From CAYRNY01 sp964425755 (lineage in GTDB: Bacteria > Chloroflexota > Anaerolineae > Aggregatilineales > Aggregatilineaceae), in NCBI GenBank assembly GCA_964425755.1, contig CAYRNY010000008.1:1-64000 (forward strand): DNA of 64,000 nt, written 5' to 3'. Made by a program: the position numbers and the translations under genes. Positions within the stretch are counted from its first letter, which is position 1. Every line of letters begins with the position of its first letter. The notes beneath the pieces are model-generated. The model saw nothing but the letters and a program-made list of their open reading frames with translations. It was not told the origin of the DNA and ran no database searches. This document shows positions 8,171 to 16,960 of this stretch, in pieces.

Positions 8171-9208
8171 ATGGGTTCTCGAGTGAATGATCTTGGCTTG
8201 ACGCGCAATGACTACAAGGGCCGCCCTTCGACGCTATGCCTGGGCTGCGGCCATAACTCGATCTCGAACCAGATCATCGCAGTGGCTTATGAACTGTCGA
8301 TGGATCCGCATACGATCATCAAGCTAAGCGGCATTGGTTGTTCCAGCAAATCCCCGACCTACTTTCTGAACCGGTCGCATGGATTCAACGCGTTGCACGG
8401 ACGCATGCCGGCGATCGCAACAGGGGCGACGACCGTCAACAACCAGTTGACGGCGATCGGCGTTAGCGGCGATGGCGATACCGGCAGCATTGGCCTGGGG
8501 CAATTCAAGCACATGATACGCCGCAATGTGCCGGTCGTGTATATCGTGGAGAACAACGGCGTATACGGGCTGACCAAGGGCCAGTTTTCGGCGACCGCTG
8601 ACATGGGGCAGGAACTGAAATATGCCGGTGTGAACGAGCTGCCCCCGATCGATATCTGCATCGAGGCGCTGGCAAGCAATGCGTCATTTGTGGCGCGTTC
8701 GTTCGCTGGTGATGCGCCGCAAGTGCGCGAGTTGCTGAAGGCCGCATTCCATCACAAGGGGACCGCTGTACTGGATATCATCAGTCCGTGTGTGACCTTC
8801 AACAACCACGAGACGTCAACCAAGAGCTACCCCTACGGAAAGGCGCATGAGGAGCCGATCCAGGATATCACGTTCATTCCACACTACGAGGAGATCGTGA
8901 TTGACGACTTCGAGCCGGGCAAGGTTCAGGCAGTTGAACTGCACGATGGCTCGCACGTCGCGCTGAAGAAGCTCGACCCGTCCAAACACGATCCGACCGA
9001 TCGCCTGGCCGCGCTCAAACTGCTTGAGGAAGCGCGCCAGAAGGAGCAGTTCATCACCGGGCTGATCTACGTGGACGAGGGGCGCCAGACGCTGGCCGAA
9101 ACCAGCCACCTGATCGATGAGCCGCTGATCCACCTGCCGGACGAAAAGCTGCGTCCCTCGCGTGAGCAGTTGGAGACCGTGATGAACCAGTTGATCTGCT
9201 GTAACTGA
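8171..9208 (+). CDS. korB: 2-oxoacid:ferredoxin oxidoreductase, beta subunit
   Basis: The 345-residue beta chain binds thiamine diphosphate. The TPP signature is visible as GDGDTGSIGLGQF followed about 25 residues later by ENNGVYGLTKGQ. The N-terminal CLGCGH motif is typical of KorB/PorB. The C-terminal 60-70 residues are specific to the two-subunit family. It directly follows korA, so the two are translated as one unit. Together with sucCD in this window it could supply the 2-oxoglutarate to succinate steps of the TCA cycle. Confidence 0.93.
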   Translation: MGSRVNDLGLTRNDYKGRPSTLCLGCGHNSISNQIIAVAYELSMDPHTIIKLSGIGCSSKSPTYFLNRSHGFNALHGRMPAIATGATTVNNQLTAIGVSGDGDTGSIGLGQFKHMIRRNVPVVYIVENNGVYGLTKGQFSATADMGQELKYAGVNELPPIDICIEALASNASFVARSFAGDAPQVRELLKAAFHHKGTAVLDIISPCVTFNNHETSTKSYPYGKAHEEPIQDITFIPHYEEIVIDDFEPGKVQAVELHDGSHVALKKLDPSKHDPTDRLAALKLLEEARQKEQFITGLIYVDEGRQTLAETSHLIDEPLIHLPDEKLRPSREQLETVMNQLICCN

Positions 9209-9247
9209 AGCAGCAACGCGTGCGGTCGCGTTGAACTGAAACAACCA

Positions 9248-9280
9248 GGCGGCATTTCCGTGACAGGGATGCCGCCTTTT
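9248..9280 (+). terminator. Intrinsic terminator after korAB
   Basis: An eight-base-pair stem (ggcggcat...atgccgcc) with a 13-base loop is followed by TTTT. It ends the korAB transcript 40 bases after the korB stop and lies between two converging genes. Confidence 0.75.
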
Positions 9281-9296
9281 GTGTCATGCTTGCTGT

Positions 9297-9965
9297 TTAC
9301 GGAACGGCAACCGGCTTGTTGCCCAGATACAGACGGTGACGGTGCATACGCACGTTCTCGAACGTCAGCCCCAGCGCGTCGATCAACTCGTCAGGCCGCA
9401 CGTTGCCGTGTTCGCCCGTTTTGACCCAGGCGTTCAAATTCCCTGCACCATCTGTCGCCAGTCTCAGGATGAGCGGGCGCAGATCGTAGGTCTTCTTGCG
9501 CCGGGTACGCTCGATTGTGGGCTGCGCGAGCAGGTGCTCAGCGCGTGCCTGTAATTCCTCGGCATCCAGCGCCGGCTCAAGCGGCGTGATGATATATTCC
9601 GCGCTGGTGACCTGCGGCGGCAGCGAAGGCGCGGTGATGGGTACTTCGTCCAGCGCGTAAATGCGTAGCCCGGCGGGACTCTTGGCGTCCAGCCGCGCGA
9701 TCCATTCAGCCGGAAAATCGCCGTCGAGCGGCGCAGTCAGCCACGCGTCGAACATCTCGCTCTCGCTGGTCAGGCCGACCGCGAGGGCCGCCGCAAACTG
9801 CAGGCGCGGGCGCGGGTTATAACCCTGCGTGTACTCCAGCGGGACTATTGCGCGGCGCAAGATGCGCTCCCAGGTCGTGACCAGGTCCAGGTGGCCGACG
9901 AAACGCATTGCGCCGAACTTGCCAAAGGTGATCCGGATTCGTTGTCGTGTCAGTCGTTGGTTCAT
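9297..9965 (-). CDS. DUF2344 / TIGR03936 family protein
   Basis: The 222-residue protein matches the family that accompanies or is fused to a B12-binding radical SAM protein: RIRITFGKFGAMRFVGHLDLVTTWERILRRA, then YTQGYNPRPRL, then VGLTSESE. In many bacteria it is encoded beside that radical SAM gene and ribonuclease G, and is thought to take part in RNA modification. Here the partner is not adjacent: the gene stands alone, convergent with korAB and divergent from an ECF sigma gene. Its exact function is unknown. Confidence 0.85.
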   Translation of the reverse strand: MNQRLTRQRIRITFGKFGAMRFVGHLDLVTTWERILRRAIVPLEYTQGYNPRPRLQFAAALAVGLTSESEMFDAWLTAPLDGDFPAEWIARLDAKSPAGLRIYALDEVPITAPSLPPQVTSAEYIITPLEPALDAEELQARAEHLLAQPTIERTRRKKTYDLRPLILRLATDGAGNLNAWVKTGEHGNVRPDELIDALGLTFENVRMHRHRLYLGNKPVAVP

Positions 9966-10037
9966 GGGCGGGATTATACCAATGCAGGCATTGGATCGAC
10001 TATGCCGAGTTTTTACCTAGTGCGCGCCACGCTTGCC

Positions 10038-10046
10038 TGTTATACT
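10038..10046 (+). promoter_or_regulatory. Extended -10 element before the ECF sigma gene
   Basis: TGT-TATACT (TG at 10038-10039, hexamer 10041-10046) resembles an extended -10 promoter. No good -35 hexamer lies 16-18 bases upstream. A start near 10053 would give a leader of about 60 bases before the sigma gene. Confidence 0.45.
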
Positions 10047-10111
10047 CCGTTGGCGTCACGAGGTGTTGCAGCCAATACCGTAACCATTACGATTACGAGG
10101 TGTTAGTACGC

Positions 10112-10738
10112 ATGACTGAACCGGACATCCACGCTGGCCGCGATTATGCGGAAGCCGACGATGGTGAACTGGTCGCATGGGCGAAAGACGATTCGTCAGC
10201 GTTTGGTGAACTATATAGCCGGTATGTCAACAAGATATACAACTACGTTTACTACCGTACCGGCAACCATCACGACGCTGAGGACCTGACGTCGCGAGTG
10301 TTCTTCCGGGCGTTGTCGCACATCGGCAATTACACCGATCGCGGTGTGCCGTTTTCGGCATGGTTATACCGCATTGCGCACAACCTCGTGGCAAACTGGC
10401 ACCGGGATCGTGGGCGGAAAAAAGTTGTGCCGCTGGATGAACATATCACAAGCAGCATGAAATTCGACGCGCCGGAAGCTGTGACCGAGAGTAATGAAGA
10501 AGAGGCGCTGTTGTTGGAAACGATCCGCGATCTACCCGCTGATCGGCAACAGTTACTGATCTTGAAGTTTGTGGAACGGCTGTCTAACGCGGAAATTGGC
10601 GCGATCATGAATCGCACCGAAGGGGCGATCAAGTCGTTATATCATCGTACGTTGCTCGCGTTGCGAAACGATCTCGAGGTTCGCGCGCAGGCACAACCTG
10701 AACGTCGCTGGCGGTTTGGGCGGCAATCCGATCGCTGA
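10112..10738 (+). CDS. ECF-type RNA polymerase sigma factor
   Basis: The protein has 208 residues from the ATG at 10112. Region 2 spans about residues 25-95 (FGELYSRYVNKIYNYVYYRTGNHHDAEDLTSRVFFRAL, then PFSAWLYRIAHNLVANWHRD). Region 4 spans about 135-190 (LPADRQQLLILKFVERLSNAEIGAIMNRTEGAIKSLYHR). A longer reading frame upstream has no family similarity. A downstream 139-residue protein with one membrane helix starts 35 bases later and could act as its anti-sigma factor, although no known anti-sigma domain is seen. Confidence 0.9.
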   Translation: MTEPDIHAGRDYAEADDGELVAWAKDDSSAFGELYSRYVNKIYNYVYYRTGNHHDAEDLTSRVFFRALSHIGNYTDRGVPFSAWLYRIAHNLVANWHRDRGRKKVVPLDEHITSSMKFDAPEAVTESNEEEALLLETIRDLPADRQQLLILKFVERLSNAEIGAIMNRTEGAIKSLYHRTLLALRNDLEVRAQAQPERRWRFGRQSDR

Positions 10739-10772
10739 TGACCCACTGGTAATGGGCAGGTAGGGGAAGCAC

Positions 10773-11192
10773 ATGAATTTACGGGGAATTCTTGGTAACC
10801 GGGTTTCGTCGCAGCTTCAGGATGTGTTGCTGGCACATGCCGATGCGCTGGTGAGGGGTGAGGCGGAACGGGATGTGTTGCTGGCGCATTATGACGCGAC
10901 GATCCGTGATCAAGCTGTCGAACTGATGGATATCGCTGAGCGCATCCAGAACTCGATGCCAGCCGTGAGACCGTCGGAACGCTTTGTGGCACAACTGGGC
11001 CACCAGTTGGCGCAACACACCGGCGACGATCCGCAATCGCTTTGGGAGCGGATTCGCGATCTGCCGCCTGGTATGCAGCTTGCGGCAGGCATCGGCGGCG
11101 CGACCATCACGGCGGGGTTGGTGCTGATCGCGTCGCGCACGATGCCGAACGCGCTGTCGTTTTGGCGCAACCGGCGGGTTTTGACCGTCTAA
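10773..11192 (+). CDS. Small protein with one membrane segment, next to ECF sigma factor
   Basis: The 139-residue protein is not a recognised family. Residues 1-75 are helical and charged, with an internal near-repeat (VLLAHADALVRGEAERD then VLLAHYDATIRDQ). A membrane helix lies near residues 100-120 (LAAGIGGATITAGLVLIA), leaving a short basic tail outside or inside the membrane. AGGGGAAG precedes the ATG. Its position behind the sigma gene suggests a membrane-bound regulator; this is inference only. Confidence 0.7.
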   Translation: MNLRGILGNRVSSQLQDVLLAHADALVRGEAERDVLLAHYDATIRDQAVELMDIAERIQNSMPAVRPSERFVAQLGHQLAQHTGDDPQSLWERIRDLPPGMQLAAGIGGATITAGLVLIASRTMPNALSFWRNRRVLTV

Positions 11193-11253
11193 AAAGACGC
11201 GCGCTGCCTGAATCTCACGAACACAACAACAAGCACAGGAGCATAGAGAACCG

Positions 11254-12390
11254 ATGAGTGGTGAACGCTACGCCAAGATCACGGGATGGGGGAAGTACGT
11301 TCCAGAGCGCGTGCTGACGAACGATGATCTGGCTCAGATGGTTGACACCAGCGATGAGTGGATTACCACGCGCACGGGGATCAAAGAACGCCGTATTCGC
11401 ACCGAGAATGACACGACATCCAGCATGGCAGTCGCTGCATCGCAGGAGGCGCTGGCTGGCGCTGGGATCACGGCCAGAGACCTCGATTTGATCATTGTGG
11501 CGACATCATCACCGGACTATTTGCTGCCTTCGGTGGCGAGCCAGGTACAGGATATGCTTGGCGCGCAGTGTGGCGCGTTCAGTCTTGTGGCGGGGTGTTC
11601 CGGCTGGGTATACGGGCTGGCGACGGCGAACCAGTATATCGTCAGTGGCGCATACGATCGTGTGCTCGTCGTGGGGGTTGAGATCATCTCGTTTGCGATG
11701 GACTTCACCGATCGCACCACGTGCGTGTTGTTTGGTGATGCGGCGGCGGCGACGGTGGTCGAGGTGACTGACCAGCCGGGTGGCGTGCTGGCGTTCGAAC
11801 TCGGTTCGGACGGTTCTGGCGCGATGGCGCTGTATGTTCCTGACGGTGGCTCGGTCAACCCAATCAGCCAGCGCACGGTGACCGAACGCCGCCAGTATCT
11901 GCGCATGGACGGCCCTGAAGTGTTCAAGTTCGCCGTGCGCACACTGGCAAGCTCGATGAAGCGCACGATCTATGATGCCGGGCTGACGCCTGATGACATC
12001 GACCTGTTCATCCCGCACCAGGCCAACGCACGTATCATCGAAGCGGCGGCACGACAGATGCGTGTGCCGAAAGAGAAATTCTTCATGAACCTGGATCGTT
12101 ATGGCAATACCTCAGCCGCTTCGGTGCCGCTGGCGATGGTTGAGGCGATCGAGGAAGGACGCTTAAAAGATGGCGACACCGTCGCGATGTGCGCGTTTGG
12201 CGCGGGGCTGACCTGGGCTTCGGTCGTGTTCCAGATGGGTACCGTTTCCGGCCAACTGGCGGATAGCCTGTTCTCGGTGGGGCGCGCGCGCTATTATGCA
12301 CGGCGTGCGTCGGATGCTGTCCTGGACACGGCGCAGTCGGCCCTGCTGCCGCTCTATTCGTTCCTTTACCAACGGCGCAAAAAGAAATGA
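11254..12390 (+). CDS. fabH: 3-oxoacyl-ACP synthase III (FabH-like) with C-terminal extension
   Basis: KAS III condenses acetyl-CoA or a branched acyl-CoA with malonyl-ACP to start fatty acid synthesis. The catalytic triad is present: C115 (VAGCSGW), H255 (IPHQANAR) and N285 (YGNTSAAS). The oxyanion and glycine-rich elements at the C-terminus (AFGAGLTWAS) end near residue 328, where usual FabH proteins stop. This one continues for about 50 residues, ending in RRKKK. The tail is Ala/Arg-rich and may bind membrane or nucleic acid. A terminator follows 24 bases later. Confidence 0.92.
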   Translation: MSGERYAKITGWGKYVPERVLTNDDLAQMVDTSDEWITTRTGIKERRIRTENDTTSSMAVAASQEALAGAGITARDLDLIIVATSSPDYLLPSVASQVQDMLGAQCGAFSLVAGCSGWVYGLATANQYIVSGAYDRVLVVGVEIISFAMDFTDRTTCVLFGDAAAATVVEVTDQPGGVLAFELGSDGSGAMALYVPDGGSVNPISQRTVTERRQYLRMDGPEVFKFAVRTLASSMKRTIYDAGLTPDDIDLFIPHQANARIIEAAARQMRVPKEKFFMNLDRYGNTSAASVPLAMVEAIEEGRLKDGDTVAMCAFGAGLTWASVVFQMGTVSGQLADSLFSVGRARYYARRASDAVLDTAQSALLPLYSFLYQRRKKK

Positions 12391-12413
12391 ATCCCGCCCT
12401 GGTCTGATAATCC

Positions 12414-12451
12414 CGCCCCGGCCTGGCTTGATAGGTCGGGGCGTTTGTTTT
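12414..12451 (+). terminator. Intrinsic terminator after fabH
   Basis: An 11-base-pair stem (cgccccggcct...aggtcggggcg, one G-T pair) with an 8-base loop is followed by TTTGTTTT. The next 170 bases up to the PIG-L gene show nothing further that I can support. Confidence 0.85.
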
Positions 12452-12622
12452 ACACTTTCAACGCTTACGCGCTCCCCGCACACGTAACTGTATGGGCTGC
12501 AGACGGGGTATGCGCGATCCGTGCCAGGACGGTTCCATGGCTTACCCGCATTCGTTGTATGCCAGCAACCGGCAGCGAGGCAGCAGTGGCTATCATTTCG
12601 ATGCGCGAAATTCGGGATAAGG

Positions 12623-13399
12623 ATGATGCAGCATTTGGTGTTATCGCCCCATCCGGATGACGCTGTATTGAGTTGTGGCGGGTTGATGTACCGGCTTGCA
12701 CGGTCTGGCGCATCGGTAACAGTGTTTACCGTGATGGCCGGCCCGCTGCCGCCGGATGTGGTGATCACGCCGTTCATCGAGGAACACTTGGTGCGCTGGG
12801 GCCTTGGCCCTGATCCCGTGCCCGCGCGGCGCGAAGAAGACCGCCGCGCGCTGGAAGTGTTGGGCGCAGATGTTATTTTCGGTGCGTTCCCTGACGCGCT
12901 CTACCGCACGGATGGCAGCGGCAATGCGCTATATCCCGACCTTGCACGATTGTTTGGCGAGGTCCGTTCCGATGATCCGGTGCTGGCGAATCTTCACGCG
13001 ATCACGGCGCAGTGTGATCTGGCAGCGGCGATCTACGCGCCGCTGGGGGCGGGGCATCATGTCGATCATTTGCTGGTGCGGGATGCGGTGCGGCGCTGGA
13101 TGCGCACGCGAAGCGAGGTAGCAGTTTTCTTCTACGAAGAGTATCCTTATAGCGCCCGTGGCGCTGCGGTCGTGCAGGCGGCGCTTGACACGCTGGAGCA
13201 TCCCGCCGAACCGGTGATCCACAGGCTAGACGATGCGGCGATGGACGCCAAGATACGGGCGATCGCATGTCACGCGTCCCAGATCAGCACGTTCTGGCGC
13301 GATAGCAACGCGATGGCGCGCGCTGTGCGTGCTGATGCGGTTGCCGTGGGGCAAGGGGCGTATGCCGAACGGCTATGGCGGTTGAAGGGCAGTGCATAG
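12623..13399 (+). CDS. PIG-L family deacetylase
   Basis: The 258-residue protein begins with a beta strand and the metal-binding HPDD motif (LVLSPHPDDAVLSCGG). A later GAGHHVDHLLVRDA carries the second His/Asp set. PIG-L/LmbE enzymes are zinc hydrolases that remove acetyl groups from N-acetylglucosaminyl compounds, including thiol-cofactor and lipid precursors; the substrate here is unknown. The start at 12623 (MMQHLVL) is chosen because similarity begins there, although a longer frame is open upstream. The histidine kinase gene starts 11 bases after the stop. Confidence 0.85.
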   Translation: MMQHLVLSPHPDDAVLSCGGLMYRLARSGASVTVFTVMAGPLPPDVVITPFIEEHLVRWGLGPDPVPARREEDRRALEVLGADVIFGAFPDALYRTDGSGNALYPDLARLFGEVRSDDPVLANLHAITAQCDLAAAIYAPLGAGHHVDHLLVRDAVRRWMRTRSEVAVFFYEEYPYSARGAAVVQAALDTLEHPAEPVIHRLDDAAMDAKIRAIACHASQISTFWRDSNAMARAVRADAVAVGQGAYAERLWRLKGSA

Positions 13400-13410
13400 G
13401 AGTCAGATCG

Positions 13411-14280
13411 ATGGATAGGGTACAGACTAATCCGCTGGAGCAGGCGCAACAGCTATTGAAAGCGCTTCAACAGCAGGCGGATGGCGACCTCAAGACGCAG
13501 GTGGATGAACTCAATCGCCTGCTGCTTGATGCGTCGCGCCGGGGCGAAGGCGAGACCGCCGAGACGCTGCGCCAACAGATTGACGAGCTGATCCAGACCA
13601 ACGCCGCGTTTGTCTCGGTGATGGTCCACGAGATACGCGTCCCGATGACGAGCATTAAAGGGTACTCGGACATGCTGGCGAAAAATGTGGTCGGCGAGCT
13701 CAACGAAATGCAGACGCAGTTCGTCGAGACGATTCGCTCAAACGTGGAGCGCATGGAACACCTCGTGTCCGATATCAGCGATATCAGCAAGATTCGCTCG
13801 GGCCGGCTGCGACTTGAGGCGAAGATGGACACTTACAAAAACATCGCCATGAAAGTCGAGAAGAACACTGCCGATCTGGCTGCCGAGCACAATCAAACGC
13901 TTACCTTTGACACCCCGCAAGGCTTGCCGCTGCTTAATCTGGATGGGGAACGCCTGGCGCAAGCCCTCACCAAGCTGGTGCAGAATGCGCTGCGCTATAC
14001 GCCGGCGGGGGGCACGATCACCGTGCGTGCCGAAGACGTGGATGGGAATCTAAAGGTTGCGGTGATTGATAACGGTGTCGGCATGACTGAGGACGAACAA
14101 ACGCACGTCGGTGAACTGTTCTGGCGTGCGGATAACGAGCACGTCCGGTCGTTTAAAGGGCACGGCCTGGGACTGCCGATCGCGATCGGTCTGGTCGAAC
14201 TGCTCGGCGGCGACTTCTTCTTCGAGAGCGAGGCGGGCAAGGGCAGCACTTTCGGTTTTGTGGTCCCCGGTATGCGGTGA
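13411..14280 (+). CDS. Sensor histidine kinase without a membrane sensor
   Basis: This 289-residue protein has an N-terminal coiled-coil-like region (residues 8-65), an H box with H73 in MVHEIRVPMTSIKGYSDML, and a HATPase domain. The HATPase domain shows an N box (LVQNALRYTPAGG), G1 (VIDNGVGM) and G2 (GHGLGLPIAIGL). No transmembrane helix, PAS or GAF domain is present, so it is cytoplasmic and its input must come from a partner or from the coiled coil. The H box has V where most kinases have T or S (HEIRVP). No response regulator is adjacent; an orphan OmpR-type regulator is at 39246. Confidence 0.9.
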   Translation: MDRVQTNPLEQAQQLLKALQQQADGDLKTQVDELNRLLLDASRRGEGETAETLRQQIDELIQTNAAFVSVMVHEIRVPMTSIKGYSDMLAKNVVGELNEMQTQFVETIRSNVERMEHLVSDISDISKIRSGRLRLEAKMDTYKNIAMKVEKNTADLAAEHNQTLTFDTPQGLPLLNLDGERLAQALTKLVQNALRYTPAGGTITVRAEDVDGNLKVAVIDNGVGMTEDEQTHVGELFWRADNEHVRSFKGHGLGLPIAIGLVELLGGDFFFESEAGKGSTFGFVVPGMR

Positions 14281-14287
14281 CACATTT

Positions 14288-14339
14288 GCGACCTGCTGGG
14301 AGGGGCACATCTGGCGACCTGCTGGGCGGGATACATCCA
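14288..14339. repeat. Two tandem copies of a 26-bp repeat upstream of sucC
   Basis: Copies at 14288-14313 and 14314-14339 share a perfect 13-base core (gcgacctgctggg) and then GGG and ACATC, with five mismatches in total. They lie about 95 bases before a -10-like TATACT (14432-14437) and 140 bases before sucC. They might be regulator sites or a simple local duplication. Confidence 0.7.
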
Positions 14340-14478
14340 CAGGTTCCGTTTTTGCATCTAACAGATCGGGCAACGCTGGCGTGCCTGTTGGTTGCGGACA
14401 GTTTCGAGTACACATGTCACCCTGACCGCGTTATACTACCTGTGTTTGTTTACAGACGATCCACCTGGAGGCGTATTT

Positions 14479-15624
14479 GTGAACCTGCATGAGTACCAGT
14501 CAAAACTACGTTTTGAGGAATATGGTGTGCCTATCCCCAACGGGAAGGTTGCGCACTCTCCACAAGAAGTATATGAAATCGCAAAGGAACTTGGCACCCC
14601 TGTGGTGGTGAAGGCGCAGGTGCTCACCGGTGGGCGCGGTAAAGCCGGCGGCGTGAAGCTGGCTCAGACACCAGAAGAAGCACAAGCCCGGGCCGATGAC
14701 ATCCTGGGGATGGAGATCAAAGGCCACAAAGTGCTTAAGGTGCTGGTCGATCCGGCGTCGGAGATTAAGGCCGAGATTTACCTGGGCGTGACCAATGACC
14801 GCGCCGCTCGCAAGCCGTTGATCATGGCGAGCGCGGAGGGCGGTGTTGACATCGAAGAAGTCAACCGCCAAACACCGGAAAAAATCATCCGCGAGCATAT
14901 CGATCCGTTCCTGGGGCTGCGTGATTACCAGATTCGCAACCTGGCTTACGGCATCGAGTTGCCGCGCGAGTTGTGGAAGCAGTTCGGCAAAATCGCGCGT
15001 GGTCTGTACAACTGCTACATCGACAGCGACGCGACACTGGCCGAGATCAACCCGCTGATCATCGACGGTAACGATAATTTGCTGGCGGTGGACGGCAAGA
15101 TGTCGATCGATGATAGTGCGCTGTTTCGCCACCATGACCTCGCGGAGATGCGCGATACAAGCGCAGAGCCGAAGGAAGAGACCGAAGCCCGTGCTGCTGG
15201 CTTGAGCTACATCAAGCTTGACGGTGAGATCGGGTGCATGGTCAACGGCGCGGGGTTGGCGATGACAACGATGGATATGACCAAGCTCTTTGGTGGTTCC
15301 CCGGCCAACTTTCTCGATATCGGCGGCGGTGCAAAGGCCGAGACGGTCGCGGCGGCGTTGCGCCTCATCCTGGTAGACCCCAACGTGAAGGCGGTGCTCT
15401 TTAATATCTTTGGCGGCATCACGCGCGGTGATGAAGTCGCCAGGGGCATCCTGGATGCGCTGGAGGAAGTGCAAGTCGATTTGCCGATGGTGGTCCGGCT
15501 GGTCGGCACGAACGAGGAAGAGGGACGCCGGTTGTTGAATGAGGCGAACATTCCGAACATGATCACGGCGGAAACGTTGGCCGAAGCGGCGCAAAAAGCC
15601 GTCGAAGCGGCACAGCGCGCGTAA
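14479..15624 (+). CDS. sucC: Succinate-CoA ligase (ADP-forming), beta subunit
   Basis: The protein has 382 residues starting at a GTG that is preceded by TGGAGG; similarity starts exactly here (NLHEYQSKLRFEEYGVPIPNG). The ATP-grasp domain occupies residues 1-240, with VVKAQVLTGGRGKAGGVK for nucleotide binding and EINPLIID for metal binding. The C-terminal CoA-ligase domain contains FLDIGGGAKAE and NIFGGITRGDEVA. It makes ATP from succinyl-CoA in the TCA cycle. sucD follows 19 bases later. Confidence 0.95.
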   Translation: MNLHEYQSKLRFEEYGVPIPNGKVAHSPQEVYEIAKELGTPVVVKAQVLTGGRGKAGGVKLAQTPEEAQARADDILGMEIKGHKVLKVLVDPASEIKAEIYLGVTNDRAARKPLIMASAEGGVDIEEVNRQTPEKIIREHIDPFLGLRDYQIRNLAYGIELPRELWKQFGKIARGLYNCYIDSDATLAEINPLIIDGNDNLLAVDGKMSIDDSALFRHHDLAEMRDTSAEPKEETEARAAGLSYIKLDGEIGCMVNGAGLAMTTMDMTKLFGGSPANFLDIGGGAKAETVAAALRLILVDPNVKAVLFNIFGGITRGDEVARGILDALEEVQVDLPMVVRLVGTNEEEGRRLLNEANIPNMITAETLAEAAQKAVEAAQRA

Positions 15625-15643
15625 AGGGGACGGAAAAGAGACA

Positions 15644-16498
15644 ATGGCTATTCTGGTAAATAACGACACGAAATTATTGGTTCAAGGCATCACGGGACGT
15701 GAAGGCCGGTTTCACACCGAGCAGATGATCGAATATGGTACCAACGTTGTTGGTGGCGTCACGCCTGGCAAAGGCGGCGAATGGGTGCTTGGCAAGCCGG
15801 TGTTTGACACGGTCAAGGCGGCGCGCGAGGCAACCGGCGCGAACGCAACAGTGATCTACGTCCCGGCAGCGTTCTGTGCAGATGCGATTTTTGAGGCCGT
15901 GGACGCCGGTATCGAGTTAATCGTCGCGATCACCGAAGGCGTGCCGGTGCTGGACATGATGAAAGTTCGCGCGCGGCTGGACCAAAGCGACAGCCGCCTT
16001 GTGGGGCCGAACTGCCCCGGCCTGTTGACGCCCGGACAGGCGAAGGTTGGCATCATGCCGGGCCACATTGCCACACCGGGGACGGTGGGTGTGGTGTCGC
16101 GCAGCGGCACGTTGACCTACGAGGTTGTGCACGCGCTGACGCAAAAAGGCATCGGGCAGAGTACGTGCGTCGGCATTGGCGGCGATCCGGTCAACGGCAC
16201 GAGTTTCATCGATGTGCTGGAACTGTTCGAGGAAGACCCGCAGACCGAAAAGATCGTACTGATCGGGGAGATCGGCGGCGCGGATGAAGAGAAGGCAGCG
16301 CACTTCATCGCCAACTACATGACCAAACCGGTCGTTGCGTTTGTCGCGGGGCGCACCGCGCCGCCAGGGAAGCGCATGGGTCACGCGGGTGCTATCGTTG
16401 AGGGTGGCGCGGGGACCGCCGAAGACAAGATCACAGCGTTAAACACGGCAGGTGTGAAGGTCGCCGATCACCCGGAACAGATTCCCGATCTGCTCTAG
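15644..16498 (+). CDS. sucD: Succinate-CoA ligase, alpha subunit
   Basis: The 284-residue alpha subunit shows the CoA-binding Rossmann domain (KLLVQGITGREGRFHTEQM), the GPNCPGLLTPG motif, and the active-site histidine in KRMGHAGAIVEGGAGTAEDK, which is phosphorylated during catalysis. The length is normal. It ends the sucCD operon; no clear terminator is seen in the following 160 bases, after which a T-box leader begins. Confidence 0.96.
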   Translation: MAILVNNDTKLLVQGITGREGRFHTEQMIEYGTNVVGGVTPGKGGEWVLGKPVFDTVKAAREATGANATVIYVPAAFCADAIFEAVDAGIELIVAITEGVPVLDMMKVRARLDQSDSRLVGPNCPGLLTPGQAKVGIMPGHIATPGTVGVVSRSGTLTYEVVHALTQKGIGQSTCVGIGGDPVNGTSFIDVLELFEEDPQTEKIVLIGEIGGADEEKAAHFIANYMTKPVVAFVAGRTAPPGKRMGHAGAIVEGGAGTAEDKITALNTAGVKVADHPEQIPDLL

Positions 16499-16664
16499 CG
16501 TTTTTGCCGGCATGCTGGTTTCTGTGCGGCATCGCCGGCGCGGGTTGGTCGCTGCGCTGTGGTCGAATTCCGGCAGAACTGGGCGGAAGAATCCGCGCAA
16601 TGGCTGCTATGTGGCGATCTCGGCTCTTGACCCTGCCAATCCACTATGGTATGCTTCGGCAGCA

Positions 16665-16947
16665 AAGGCGTTGACGGAAACGAGTACACGCCGGATGTGC
16701 ACGCAGCGAGTCCGGGATGGTGGAAGCCGGATGTGGCACCGGGGTGGAAAATCCTTCCTGAGCCGCAGGCTGAACACGTGCGCGCAGAAGCGGGTATGGC
16801 AGTAGGCTGTGCCGGGGTGGTCGCCGTTATCACGACCTTGCCATAAGTGTTGAGTGGCAACTGAGTGTCTCGCCCTGCCGGGCGAGGAATGAGGGTGGTA
16901 CCGCGAGAGTCTGAGGCTCCCGTCCCTTGAGGGATGGGAGCTTTTTT
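16665..16947 (+). ncRNA. T-box leader (riboswitch), apparent Ile specifier
   Basis: Stem I signals are visible: GACGGAAACGAGTA with the AGTA motif (16672-16686), a distal GGTGGAAGCC-type loop (about 16719-16729), and a purine-rich specifier loop containing aaATCc near 16749-16753, reading ATC (Ile). The conserved T-box AATGAGGGTGGTACCGCG (16888-16905) carries the bulge TGGT, which would pair with a tRNA ending in ACCA, fitting the discriminator A of tRNA-Ile. A terminator follows, and CGTCCCT (16921-16927) can pair either with the T-box AGGG or inside the terminator. Uncharged tRNA-Ile would allow read-through into GNAT, TPR and ileS. Confidence 0.88.
16916..16947 (+). terminator. Conditional terminator of the T-box leader
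   Basis: An 11-base-pair stem (gctcccgtccc...gggatgggagc, one G-T pair) with a four-base loop is followed by six T. Its 5' strand contains the segment needed for the antiterminator, the classic T-box switch. Confidence 0.92.
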
Positions 16948-16960
16948 ATTTGGGTTTGCT

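Noticed and set aside
14506..15669. 387-residue minus-strand open frame
   Set aside because: Opposite sucC, which is conserved over its whole length.
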